13,444 bases of DNA from Bacteroidales bacterium (GCA_027083715.1 JALWNR010000508.1:1-13444), one strand, 5' to 3'. Shown: positions 1-6,200, numbered from the stretch's first letter. A program made the numbers and translations. Notes: generated from the sequence alone by a model not told the origin.

Positions 1-693
1 GAATTATCGGCATTAGATAATGCGGTGAACCAGATTGAAAAAGCAGGAAGTACTGCAAATGAAGTGATTAAAGCTATTCGCGAAGTTCAAAGCAAATACC
101 AAAGTCATTTGGACTATGTGCGAAAAAAAGTGGACGAGCTATTAAGCAGTTCGGAAAAGAATACCCAACAAAAACTGGAAGAAATTACGGTACATTTTAA
201 AAATCAAGCCGAAGAAATACGGAAAATTTTTGCCGAATATCATGTTGAAACCATAAAAACACAGCAGGCTAATAATACTTTGCTGGAAAATACCATCAAA
301 AAAAATGATGAGCAAATTACAGATTTAACCACAAAACACGGTAAGCAGGTTGCCAATATCAGCAAACTGATGGACAGTTATATGGATTTGGCAAAATCGA
401 CAGCAACCTTAAATCAGGAAATTCAAGAAGTGGATTTTCCTACTCGTTTAAAAAATCTGGAAAATGCTGCGGTTCAACTGAATAAAGTTCAAGTTCAATT
501 AGGTACAGATATTAAAACCATCGATGATTCTCAACAAGAAATTTTGTCGAAACTTAAAAAATCAAACCGCAGAGCCGGAACCAATCTTGTAGTAAACATT
601 TTAATTTTAATTGCTGTTCTGGCATTTGCAGGCATGTTTGCTTTTAAGTTTTATCCGCAATTTACCGAACTGATTAATCAGTATTTGCAATAA
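1..693 (+). CDS. Coiled-coil protein with C-terminal membrane anchor (5' end outside window)
   Basis: The reading frame is open from base 1, so the true start lies upstream. A GTG at 25 is only an internal valine codon in good coding sequence and should not be taken as the start. The 230 visible residues are almost entirely charged and Gln/Asn/Lys/Glu-rich helix with heptad spacing, consistent with a long coiled coil. A single hydrophobic segment at about visible residues 195-217 (around NLVVNILILIAVLAFAG) is followed by a short tail of about 13 residues, which suggests a tail anchor. Near visible residue 145 is a short DFPTRLKNLENA stretch, of a kind also seen in other bacterial coiled-coil proteins. 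I do not recognise a family, and no enzymatic motif is visible. It may be a structural or scaffold protein at the inner membrane, but that is inference. A hairpin terminator follows 20 bases after the stop codon. Confidence 0.75.
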   Translation, partial: ELSALDNAVNQIEKAGSTANEVIKAIREVQSKYQSHLDYVRKKVDELLSSSEKNTQQKLEEITVHFKNQAEEIRKIFAEYHVETIKTQQANNTLLENTIKKNDEQITDLTTKHGKQVANISKLMDSYMDLAKSTATLNQEIQEVDFPTRLKNLENAAVQLNKVQVQLGTDIKTIDDSQQEILSKLKKSNRRAGTNLVVNILILIAVLAFAGMFAFKFYPQFTELINQYLQ

Positions 694-712
694 AACCGGA
701 AAAGAAAATATA

Positions 713-741
713 AAGCCGTCAGACAAACTGATGGCTTTTTT
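713..741. terminator. Hairpin terminator between convergent genes
   Basis: AAGCCGTCAG (713-722) pairs with CTGATGGCTT (728-737) with one G-T wobble and a 5-base loop, followed by six T (736-741). The minus-strand side is also T-rich past the stem, so it probably ends both the coiled-coil gene and the convergent secreted-protein gene. The T tract overlaps the stop codon of the latter (740-742). Confidence 0.8.
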
Positions 742-1227
742 AATAATCACCTTCGCCGACTAATTCCTGATAATAGCTTTTTAGCCTTAATGCCCGTTTT
801 TGAATTATTTCCGATTTGGCACTCTGAGCAATAGGAATATACATGGTGCCACTCATTTCGCCAAAATAAAACTGATCGATAAAAGCAAATTCTTTATCGC
901 GCATTTTTATCCATTCACGTTGTGCATTCAGCAAGGCTGTTTGCCCTTCTTCCGAAAGTTCGGCTTTTAATAAATTATAGTATTTATTCAATACTTTGTC
1001 CCATTCCTTTTGTTCTTGAAGCATACATTCAGCCACCCCTTGCGTACTTGGATGATTATCTATGCAATCTTGGGTCATTTTTTCAATACGCAAAAAATCT
1101 TTATCCTGATTTTGCGCCCAAACCTTACTTGTAAAAGCAAGAAAAATAAATAAGATTAGATGTAATTTTTTCATAAGCATAAATTTAATTAATCAAAGAA
1201 TCCGGTCTGAAAAGCAGTCTGACGGCT
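714..1227. repeat. 11-bp inverted pair flanking the LprI-like gene
   Basis: AGCCGTCAGAC at 714-724 occurs inverted as GTCTGACGGCT at 1217-1227, one copy on each side of the secreted-protein gene. The left copy forms the terminator stem. The right copy lies 37 bases upstream of the start and forms only a weak hairpin of its own. The pair could be a relic of duplicated terminator sequence, or chance. Confidence 0.45.
740..1180 (-). CDS. Secreted LprI/DUF1311-like protein
   Basis: The 146-residue product starts with a clear signal peptide: a Lys-Lys pair, a hydrophobic stretch (LHLILFIFLAF) and a signal peptidase I site after VWA at about residue 22. The mature part resembles the LprI N-terminal/DUF1311 domain: Cys-38 and Cys-52 spaced like the family's paired cysteines, a Y-x-x-L helix (YYNLLKAEL), then Q-R-E-W-I-K-M-R-D. 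Family members include periplasmic or surface proteins linked to lysozyme inhibition, but most have no tested role. The later Cys and Gly-Gly part of the domain is not obvious here, so the assignment is by pattern only. Two ATGs compete, at 1180 and 1174; the second gives MKKLHL, a more typical signal-peptide start. ATTCTTTG at 1201-1194 on the minus strand is a weak -7-like sequence. Confidence 0.72.
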   Translation of the reverse strand: MLMKKLHLILFIFLAFTSKVWAQNQDKDFLRIEKMTQDCIDNHPSTQGVAECMLQEQKEWDKVLNKYYNLLKAELSEEGQTALLNAQREWIKMRDKEFAFIDQFYFGEMSGTMYIPIAQSAKSEIIQKRALRLKSYYQELVGEGDY

Positions 1228-1328
1228 GTTTTATTAAAATTGCAAAAAACATTATACTCATTAACAACTAATTAGCAAAGCCTTCTGACCGATATATCCA
1301 TAAACAATGAGTTTTTATACTAACCTGC

Positions 1329-1489
1329 ATTATTCATGAATTTTCACGCAAAGGCGTTAAGTCGCAAAGAGAAAGCGAATTAATAACTCATGTGCAAAAT
1401 ATTCAATATTAGTAAGCTCAACCAATTTGATTTGCTATCTTACTCTTTATCTACACTTTGCGCTTTTGTGTCTTTGCGTGATGAATAAT
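1329..1489. repeat. Imperfect inverted repeat with CACGCAAAG blocks in 374-bp gap
   Basis: The gap 1181-1554 has no gene, but it holds two arms that pair in three blocks: ATTATTCAT (1329-1337) with ATGAATAAT (1481-1489), CACGCAAAG (1345-1353) with CTTTGCGTG (1472-1480), and CGCAAAG (1363-1369) with CTTTGCG (1456-1462). The last two blocks are nine bases apart in both arms, while the left arm has seven extra bases between its first two blocks. The spacer (1370-1455) is AT-rich without an ORF. It looks like a palindromic intergenic repeat or a small non-autonomous element. No target-site duplication was identified. The rest of the gap shows nothing further. Confidence 0.7.
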
Positions 1490-1554
1490 TCGGGCTAAAC
1501 TTATCAAATCAAATTTAATGAAAATGATTATTTTTACCAAAAACTAACAAGAAT

Positions 1555-1878
1555 ATGGCACATTTAAAAGAAAAAGCACTTTTGATTGACTATCAAAACT
1601 ACATTAAAGAACTGGCTGCTGAGCGCGGATGGGATAAAAATACCCCTTTGGAAATATTTTTGCTTTTCTCGGAAGAAGTAGGCGAACTGGCAAAAGCCAT
1701 TCGTAACCGCATGAATTTATATCACGAGCCGGGCAAAAAATACAAAAAAGATGAACTGGAACATGAATTTGCCGATGTATTTAGTTATTTGCTCGATTTA
1801 GCCAATCAATTTGATATTGATTTGGATAAAGCTTTCAGAGATAAAGATAAAGCAAACAGAGAAAGAGTTTGGGAGTGA
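1555..1878 (+). CDS. MazG-type nucleotide pyrophosphohydrolase
   Basis: This is a 107-residue single-domain all-alpha NTP pyrophosphohydrolase of the MazG superfamily, which hydrolyses (d)NTPs to NMP and pyrophosphate with Mg2+. The metal-binding pattern EExxE...ExxD is complete: E40, E41 and E44 in SEEVGELAKAIR, then E71 and D74 in ELEHEFADVFSYLLDL. Its length fits the short MazG-like proteins rather than the two-domain E. coli MazG. Substrate preference cannot be read from sequence; members act on dCTP, dUTP or damaged nucleotides, so housecleaning of the nucleotide pool is the likely role. The ATG at 1555 starts the conserved domain normally, and no -7 box is visible just upstream. The stop codon is followed within a few bases by repeats. 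It is not evidently in an operon with purB, because the repeats and a purB promoter lie between. Confidence 0.87.
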   Translation: MAHLKEKALLIDYQNYIKELAAERGWDKNTPLEIFLLFSEEVGELAKAIRNRMNLYHEPGKKYKKDELEHEFADVFSYLLDLANQFDIDLDKAFRDKDKANRERVWE

Positions 1879-1881
1879 AGA

Positions 1882-1950
1882 GGAAAGTGGAAAGTTGAAA
1901 GTGGAAAGTAAACTTTTAACTTTACAAACTTTTAACTTTATAAACTTTAT
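1882..1950. repeat. GGAAAGT units and tandem 16-mer just after mazG
   Basis: Starting four bases after the mazG stop, GGAAAGT-like units repeat four times (1882-1909). They are followed by two tandem copies of a 16-mer, AAACTTTTAACTTTAC (1910-1925) and the same ending in T (1926-1941), then a truncated third unit AAACTTTAT (1942-1950). There is no coding sense in any frame. Confidence 0.8.
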
Positions 1951-1964
1951 AAAAACAACGCTAC

Positions 1965-2165
1965 AATTTAACAATGTAACACCTATCATCCAGAACCCGG
2001 TACCAAGAACCTAGTACCTAGAACCCAGTACCAAGTTTTAACAATGTAACAATTTAACAATTAGCACCCAGCATCCGGTACCAAGTACCCAGAGCATAGA
2101 ACCCAGAGCCTAGAACCCAGTACCCAGTACCAAGTTTTAACAATTTAGCAATGTAACAATTTAAC
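1965..2165. repeat. Composite array of octamers AATKTARC and heptamers AGWACCM
   Basis: Two simple repeats alternate. Octamers: AATTTAAC and AATGTAAC at 1965-1980, a set at 2035-2058, and a set at 2134-2165 (GTTTTAAC, AATTTAGC, AATGTAAC, AATTTAAC). Heptamers: six in perfect register at 1991-2032, alternating GAACC and GTACC cores, and ten in register at 2063-2132. Both heptamer blocks run into the same junction, AAGTTTTAAC, so a heptamer-then-octamer block is present twice. The array ends 19 bases before the purB -7 box. No spacers or palindromic unit are present, so it is not CRISPR. Confidence 0.88.
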
Positions 2166-2184
2166 ATTATAAGCATTTAATTCC

Positions 2185-2192
2185 TATCTTTG
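2185..2192 (+). promoter_or_regulatory. purB -7 box (Bacteroidota sigma-ABfr type)
   Basis: TATCTTTG matches TAnnTTTG exactly. Transcription would begin near 2198, giving a leader of about 16 bases before the ATG at 2214. No clear -33 TTG is seen; the matching position is occupied by the last octamer repeat. This box overlaps the upstream in-frame TTG at 2190, ruling that codon out as the start. Confidence 0.75.
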
Positions 2193-2213
2193 CGCAAAAT
2201 TAAAACGCACAAA

Positions 2214-3557
2214 ATGAAACTGAATAAACTTACAGCTATTTCGCCTGTTGATGGGCGCTATCGTAAAAAAACAGAAGTTTTAAGCCAATATTTTTCGGAA
2301 TATGCACTGATAAAATATCGTGTTTTGGTTGAAGTTGAATACTTTATTTCACTATGTGAAATACCTTTACCGCAACTGAAAGATTTTGAGCGTAAGCATT
2401 ATAAAGAACTAAGACATATTTATCAGGATTTTTCAATAGAAGATGCACAAAAAATTAAAGAAATTGAAAAAATCACCAACCACGATGTAAAAGCCGTTGA
2501 GTATTTCATCAAAGAAAAATTTGATACCCTAAATATCAGTCAATTTAAAGAGTTTATCCATTTCGGGCTAACATCGCAAGATATCAACAATACGGCAACA
2601 CCATATTCTTTGCAAGATGCGATGAATTATGCCTATTATCCTGCCGTTGAGCGACTAATTACCAAACTCAGCGAACTGGCTATCGAATGGCAGGATGTTT
2701 CTATGCTGGCACGAACCCACGGACAACCCGCCTCTCCTACCCGATTGGGAAAAGAAATTGATGTATTTTTGGAGCGTATGCAAAAACAACTGGCTTTGTT
2801 ACGCATGATTCCTTTTTCGGCAAAATTTGGCGGAGCAACAGGAAATTTTAATGCACACCATGTAGCCTATCCCGGTATTGACTGGGCAGAGTTTGCCAAT
2901 TCGTTTGTAAATCATGTTTTAAATTTGGAACGTTCGCAAACTACCACGCAAATAGAGCATTACGATAATCTGGCTGCTTTGTTTGATAATCTGAAACGTA
3001 TAAATACGATACTCATTGATTTGGCTCGTGATTTCTGGACTTATATTTCCATTGATTATTTTAAGCAAAAAATTAAAAAAGGCGAAGTTGGTTCATCGGC
3101 TATGCCGCATAAAGTAAATCCTATTGATTTTGAAAACGCCGAAGGAAACCTGGGTATTGCCAATGCTTTTCTGGAGCATCTTTCTGCAAAATTACCTATT
3201 TCGCGATTACAGCGCGATTTAACCGATTCTACGGTTCTACGTAATATAGGTGTTCCTATGGGACATATTTTAATTGCTTTTGAATCATTATTAAAAGGTT
3301 TGGAAAAACTGGTACTGAACGAAAAAGTCTTGAAAAACGATTTGGAAAAAAATTGGGCTGTAGTTGCCGAAGGTATTCAAACCATATTGCGCCGCGAGAA
3401 CTATCCAAACCCTTACGAAGCACTAAAAGAACTGACACGCACAAACGATGTGATTAATAAAGAAGCGATTCAGAAATTCATTGATACATTAAATGTGAGT
3501 GATGAAATAAAACAGGAGTTAAAACAAATCACTCCTGAAAATTATACGGGAATTTAA
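2214..3557 (+). CDS. purB: Adenylosuccinate lyase
   Basis: This cytosolic enzyme of purine synthesis cleaves SAICAR to AICAR plus fumarate and adenylosuccinate to AMP plus fumarate. The 447 residues compare with 456 in E. coli PurB, and the resemblance runs end to end. Visible motifs in order are the N-terminal ISPVDGRYR (9-17), the FGLTSQDINNTA stretch (117-128), ARTHGQPASPTRLGKE (166-181) with His-169 as the likely general acid, KFGGATGNFNAH (204-215), TTQIEHYDN (244-252), and the fumarase/aspartase signature loop GSSAMPHKVNP (293-303), which carries the catalytic Ser (294/295). The ATG at 2214 is preferred over an in-frame TTG at 2190, because the TTG lies inside the -7 box. The gene converges with the YciO-type gene, with 35 bases between and no strong terminator hairpin. 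Confidence 0.97.
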   Translation: MKLNKLTAISPVDGRYRKKTEVLSQYFSEYALIKYRVLVEVEYFISLCEIPLPQLKDFERKHYKELRHIYQDFSIEDAQKIKEIEKITNHDVKAVEYFIKEKFDTLNISQFKEFIHFGLTSQDINNTATPYSLQDAMNYAYYPAVERLITKLSELAIEWQDVSMLARTHGQPASPTRLGKEIDVFLERMQKQLALLRMIPFSAKFGGATGNFNAHHVAYPGIDWAEFANSFVNHVLNLERSQTTTQIEHYDNLAALFDNLKRINTILIDLARDFWTYISIDYFKQKIKKGEVGSSAMPHKVNPIDFENAEGNLGIANAFLEHLSAKLPISRLQRDLTDSTVLRNIGVPMGHILIAFESLLKGLEKLVLNEKVLKNDLEKNWAVVAEGIQTILRRENYPNPYEALKELTRTNDVINKEAIQKFIDTLNVSDEIKQELKQITPENYTGI

Positions 3558-3592
3558 CATTTGCTTTAGACCTTAAAAAAGTAGATTAAGAA

Positions 3593-4207
3593 TTAATAAA
3601 TCAGCTCACCAACACCATCTCTAACAATTTCAATATCACCGCCTGTACAATCTACGATTGTAGAGGCGGTGGTATTTCCATATCCTCCATCCACCACAAT
3701 GTCCACAATATCAGCATATTTTTCGTGGATTAATTCAGGGTCGGTAGTATATTCAATAATATCATCCTCATCGCGTATGGAGGTAGTGAGTACAGGATTA
3801 CCCAGTTCTTTTACTATTTCGCGGATAATACTATTGTCCGGTACACGAATACCAATTGTTTTTTTCTTATTTTTCAGTATTTTAGGCACATTGTTGTTGG
3901 CTTCAAGAATAAATGTAAAAGGTCCGGGCAGGTTACGCTTCATTATTTTAAACACATGATTGCTAATAGGATTTGTATATTCCGAAACGGTACTTAAATC
4001 CTCGCAAATAAACGAAAAATTTGCTTTTTTTGCATCCAATCCTTTTATTTTAGCCAGCTTTTCAACAGCTTTATGATGAAAAATATCACAGCCCAAACCA
4101 TATACCGTATCGGTAGGGTAAATTACCAAACCTCCTTCTTTTAAAACATCAACTATTTGTTTGATGCTCTTGGGTGCCGGGTTTTCTTCGTAAAGCCTGA
4201 TTATCAT
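3593..4207 (-). CDS. YrdC/Sua5-domain protein, YciO type
   Basis: The 204-residue product is a single YrdC-like domain that binds nucleotide and RNA. It has YPTDTVYGLGCD (30-41), LPGPFTFIL (93-101), TIGIRVPD (117-124), a TTS stretch (141-143), STIVDCT (182-188) and a terminal IVRDGVGE (194-201). The AKKANFSFICEDLS segment (59-72) and the length are typical of YciO rather than TsaC/Sua5. The S-x-N motif of genuine threonylcarbamoyl-AMP synthases is replaced by Ser-Ile-Arg (143-145). Function as the tRNA t6A37 enzyme is therefore doubtful; E. coli YciO is reported to be a weak TC-AMP synthase at best. The gene starts 36 bases after the nadE stop on the same strand with no -7 box between, so it is probably co-transcribed with nadE. 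Confidence 0.85.
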   Translation of the reverse strand: MIIRLYEENPAPKSIKQIVDVLKEGGLVIYPTDTVYGLGCDIFHHKAVEKLAKIKGLDAKKANFSFICEDLSTVSEYTNPISNHVFKIMKRNLPGPFTFILEANNNVPKILKNKKKTIGIRVPDNSIIREIVKELGNPVLTTSIRDEDDIIEYTTDPELIHEKYADIVDIVVDGGYGNTTASTIVDCTGGDIEIVRDGVGELIY

Positions 4208-4243
4208 AATATTAAACTTTTTTATTGATTTGCATTTAAGGTA

Positions 4244-5068
4244 TTACAAAGGTGCATCTGTAATCAATTCACGTGGAATATTGTACGGATTATTCCGTTT
4301 GTATTCCGAGCCTTTTTTACGTTGAATTACCGGATGATTTTCGTATTTTTTAAAATCATCGGTATTATATATCATTTTTAATAAAATTTGATCTACTTCT
4401 TCGTAGCTTTTTGCCTGAATTTGTTCCAAATCGCTGTTTGTAATACCTAAGCCATCGGTTGCCACTGCATCAATACAAGATTGTAAGGCATTTCTTGCTT
4501 TTTCATCGTCTAAATTTTCCACAATATGGTGCGACATTGCATAAACCTCTGTTTTCCAAAGGTTTTGTATCATGCCATAATCGCCAACATCGCCGTGCAA
4601 TGTCCAAAATCCCAATAACAGCTCAGTGTAATTGTCGGTAGATAAAACCATTCCGCGATAACGTGCTGCCAAATCATAAAGGTAAACCATTCGCGTGCGG
4701 GCTTTAATATTTCCTCTGCGAATTTTATAGGCATGCGATTCTGTATCAGTATCGACTTCTTCGGTAACTAGATTTGCCAGTAATTTAAAGCCTTCGGTTA
4801 AATCTACTTCTTTAAAGTCGTTAACAAAATTTTCTCCGATTGCTTTTGCACGTGCAATTTCATCTGGCTTGTTGGTTTCAATGGTAATACTGCGTCCGTA
4901 TAGCGGGATGTTTAGTTCATCACAAACGGGTTTTGCAAGGGCGGCAGTCAGGGCACTGTCAATTCCACCAGAAAGTCCTACAACCAAAGACTGCAGTTTA
5001 CTGTCAATAATGTATTGTTTCAGAATACTACGGATATTGTTTACGGCAGTTTGATAATCACTAATCAT
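4244..5068 (-). CDS. nadE: NAD+ synthase, ammonia-dependent type
   Basis: NadE adenylates deamido-NAD with ATP and amidates it to NAD+, the last step of NAD synthesis. The 274 residues match ammonia-dependent NadE (275 in E. coli). There is no N-terminal nitrilase (glutaminase) domain. The PP-loop SGGIDSA is at 33-39, GNIKART at 119-125, STDNYTELLLG at 143-153, and a Lys/Arg-rich C-terminal strand YKRNNPYNIPREL at 256-268. The region after the conserved Gly-Asp is HGDVGDYG (158-165) instead of the usual GDGGxD, and the canonical Leu-Arg-Pro-type substrate segment is not evident, so this is a divergent branch. The ATG at 5068 is chosen; the frame also opens with TTG at 5086. The -7 box at 5112-5105 would give a leader of about 30 bases. 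It is the first gene of a likely nadE-yciO transcript. Confidence 0.92.
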   Translation of the reverse strand: MISDYQTAVNNIRSILKQYIIDSKLQSLVVGLSGGIDSALTAALAKPVCDELNIPLYGRSITIETNKPDEIARAKAIGENFVNDFKEVDLTEGFKLLANLVTEEVDTDTESHAYKIRRGNIKARTRMVYLYDLAARYRGMVLSTDNYTELLLGFWTLHGDVGDYGMIQNLWKTEVYAMSHHIVENLDDEKARNALQSCIDAVATDGLGITNSDLEQIQAKSYEEVDQILLKMIYNTDDFKKYENHPVIQRKKGSEYKRNNPYNIPRELITDAPL

Positions 5069-5104
5069 AATAGTAAATTTGTACAATAAAGCTTACAATT
5101 TGCG

Positions 5105-5112
5105 CAAATTTA
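5105..5112 (-). promoter_or_regulatory. nadE -7 box
   Basis: On the minus strand this reads TAAATTTG, an exact TAnnTTTG match, 37 bases upstream of the nadE ATG. No -33 TTG was found at the usual distance. Confidence 0.55.
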
Positions 5113-5252
5113 CATAAAATTTTTGGCTGTAATTATAATAGTTTGTTAAATTTTCGTAACTATTTAAAATATAGTCTGTTCTGCACATCATGATTTACAT
5201 GTATATTTCTCACTATCAGCCTGTTGTTTTAATCTTAGTAAAAAAAAACAGA

Positions 5253-5666
5253 TTATTGGCATACTGAACTTATTAATGAAGCAATAATTTTTTCTCCTTT
5301 TTCACTGGCTAAAAGCCCCCAAACATCATATGCACCACCCAGTCCGATATCTTCAATTCTTCCGGTTCCAAATGTGAAACTTCCGGCAATTACTGCCGAA
5401 AACTTTCCTGTAATCAGTTTTGTTTGAACAGATTGCTCTGTCCATAAAATATTTTTTATCAAACGAGATTTTTGAAATGTATTGATATTATTTTGCTGAA
5501 CTTTTCTCACCTGATTCAGCAGCTCAATTAGTTTTTCTTTTTGTTTTTGGGATAATCCGGACAGAAAGATGAAAAGCCTTTGGGTGGTATCGGAAACATC
5601 AATAGCTTCACGTTTATTTAAATTATTAAGAAACCTGTTTTGTACTTTACTTTCCTGTATATTCAT
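5253..5666 (-). CDS. Hypothetical protein with possible degenerate PilZ region
   Basis: The 137-residue product is soluble and of no certain family. Residues 27-53 form an amphipathic helix with an LFIFLSGLSQKQKEKLIELL pattern. Residues 64-120 look beta-rich, with RLIKNI then GTGRIEDIGLGGAYDV at about 100-115. Helix-then-beta order with an Arg followed by D-I-x-x-G-G is the layout of PilZ (cyclic-di-GMP binding) proteins whose N-terminal helices read L-x-x-LS-x-x-Q-x-x-L. Here the R-x-x-x-R motif is absent, the Ser of D-x-S-x-x-G is Gly, and the C-terminal strands are short, so c-di-GMP binding is unlikely even if the fold is right. The ATG at 5666 is supported by a -7 box at 5702-5695. It is co-oriented with the hemerythrin gene upstream but separated by 123 bases and its own promoter. 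Confidence 0.7.
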   Translation of the reverse strand: MNIQESKVQNRFLNNLNKREAIDVSDTTQRLFIFLSGLSQKQKEKLIELLNQVRKVQQNNINTFQKSRLIKNILWTEQSVQTKLITGKFSAVIAGSFTFGTGRIEDIGLGGAYDVWGLLASEKGEKIIASLISSVCQ

Positions 5667-5694
5667 TATGCCCGAGATAAGATATTAACCACTG

Positions 5695-5702
5695 CAAAGT
5701 TA
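5695..5702 (-). promoter_or_regulatory. -7 box for the hypothetical gene
   Basis: On the minus strand this reads TAACTTTG, an exact TAnnTTTG match, 29 bases upstream of the ATG at 5666. It predicts a leader of about 22 bases. No -33 element was recognised. Confidence 0.55.
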
Positions 5703-5789
5703 CGTAGGAATATACCGGAAAAATGTTAATAAAGGTTAATTAATCTTAAAAAAGGTTAAACCGAGCTGATACAAAAAATATCTTTGACA

Positions 5790-6200
5790 TTAAAGCCCCT
5801 TTTCTTTAAAAAGAGCAATATACTTTCTATCAGTGCCATTAATATGTTCAATTAACCAAGAGCGTAAAAAATTCATTAGTTTAAAAGTAACTGATACTTT
5901 TCCTGCTTCCATATCTCTTTGAAACTCTTTAACCTGATCAACAAAATATTGGTGCTGAGCCATATGCTCCTCCATATTTTCATAATTAAATTCTTTAAAA
6001 TATTTTTCTTCAACACCAAAATGATACTCTGTATAATCTGCCATTTCTTTTACAATTTCTTTGATTTTTTCATTTGTTGTTCTGTCAACAAAGGATTCAT
6101 ACAAAGAATTTAAAATGGCAATCAGCTTTTTATGTTGCTCATCAATTATGTTTATTCCCGTATTGTATTTTTCGCTCCAAAGTATAAAAACACGTGCCAT
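5790..6200 (-). CDS. Bacteriohemerythrin, single domain
   Basis: The 136-residue protein is a stand-alone hemerythrin with a four-helix bundle holding a di-iron centre that binds O2 reversibly. All seven expected ligands are present: H23 (DEQHKKL), H60 and E64 (YHFGVEEKYF), H79 and H83 (EEHMAQHQYF), H119 and D124 (IEHINGTDRKY). The N-terminal W-x-E-x-Y-x-T-G-I-x-x-I-D-x-Q-H start is textbook, so the protein is intact from the ATG at 6200 and is not a fragment of a chemoreceptor. Likely roles are oxygen scavenging, delivery or sensing in a microaerophile or anaerobe. A link to the neighbouring genes is not evident. No -7 box is visible in the 198 bases upstream. Confidence 0.93.
   Translation of the reverse strand: MARVFILWSEKYNTGINIIDEQHKKLIAILNSLYESFVDRTTNEKIKEIVKEMADYTEYHFGVEEKYFKEFNYENMEEHMAQHQYFVDQVKEFQRDMEAGKVSVTFKLMNFLRSWLIEHINGTDRKYIALFKEKGL

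Noticed and set aside
1811..2014. Plus-strand reading frame running out of mazG into the repeats
   Set aside because: It is out of frame with mazG and its second half is only a translation of the tandem repeats.
1965..2165. CRISPR-like array
   Set aside because: Units are 7-8 bases with no unique spacers and no palindromic repeat, and no cas gene is in the window.
2190..2213. Eight-codon N-terminal extension of PurB from TTG
   Set aside because: The TTG is part of the -7 box, so the codons would be upstream of or at the transcription start.
3669..3959. 96-codon plus-strand frame opposite the YciO-type gene
   Set aside because: It is antisense to a conserved domain and Ser/Ile-rich, as expected of a shadow frame.
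4244..5068. Truncated glutamine-dependent NAD synthase
   Set aside because: The lack of a nitrilase domain is normal for ammonia-dependent NadE, and the length matches that class; a promoter sits just upstream of the ATG.
5221..5251. CTGTT/AACAG hairpin after the hypothetical gene as a terminator
   Set aside because: One mismatch and a 5-bp stem with no T tract beyond the stem on either strand; not convincing.
5779..5786. TATCTTTG on the plus strand, a perfect -7 box match
   Set aside because: It would drive transcription antisense to the hemerythrin gene with no gene downstream on that strand; a six-fixed-base motif is expected by chance in AT-rich DNA.
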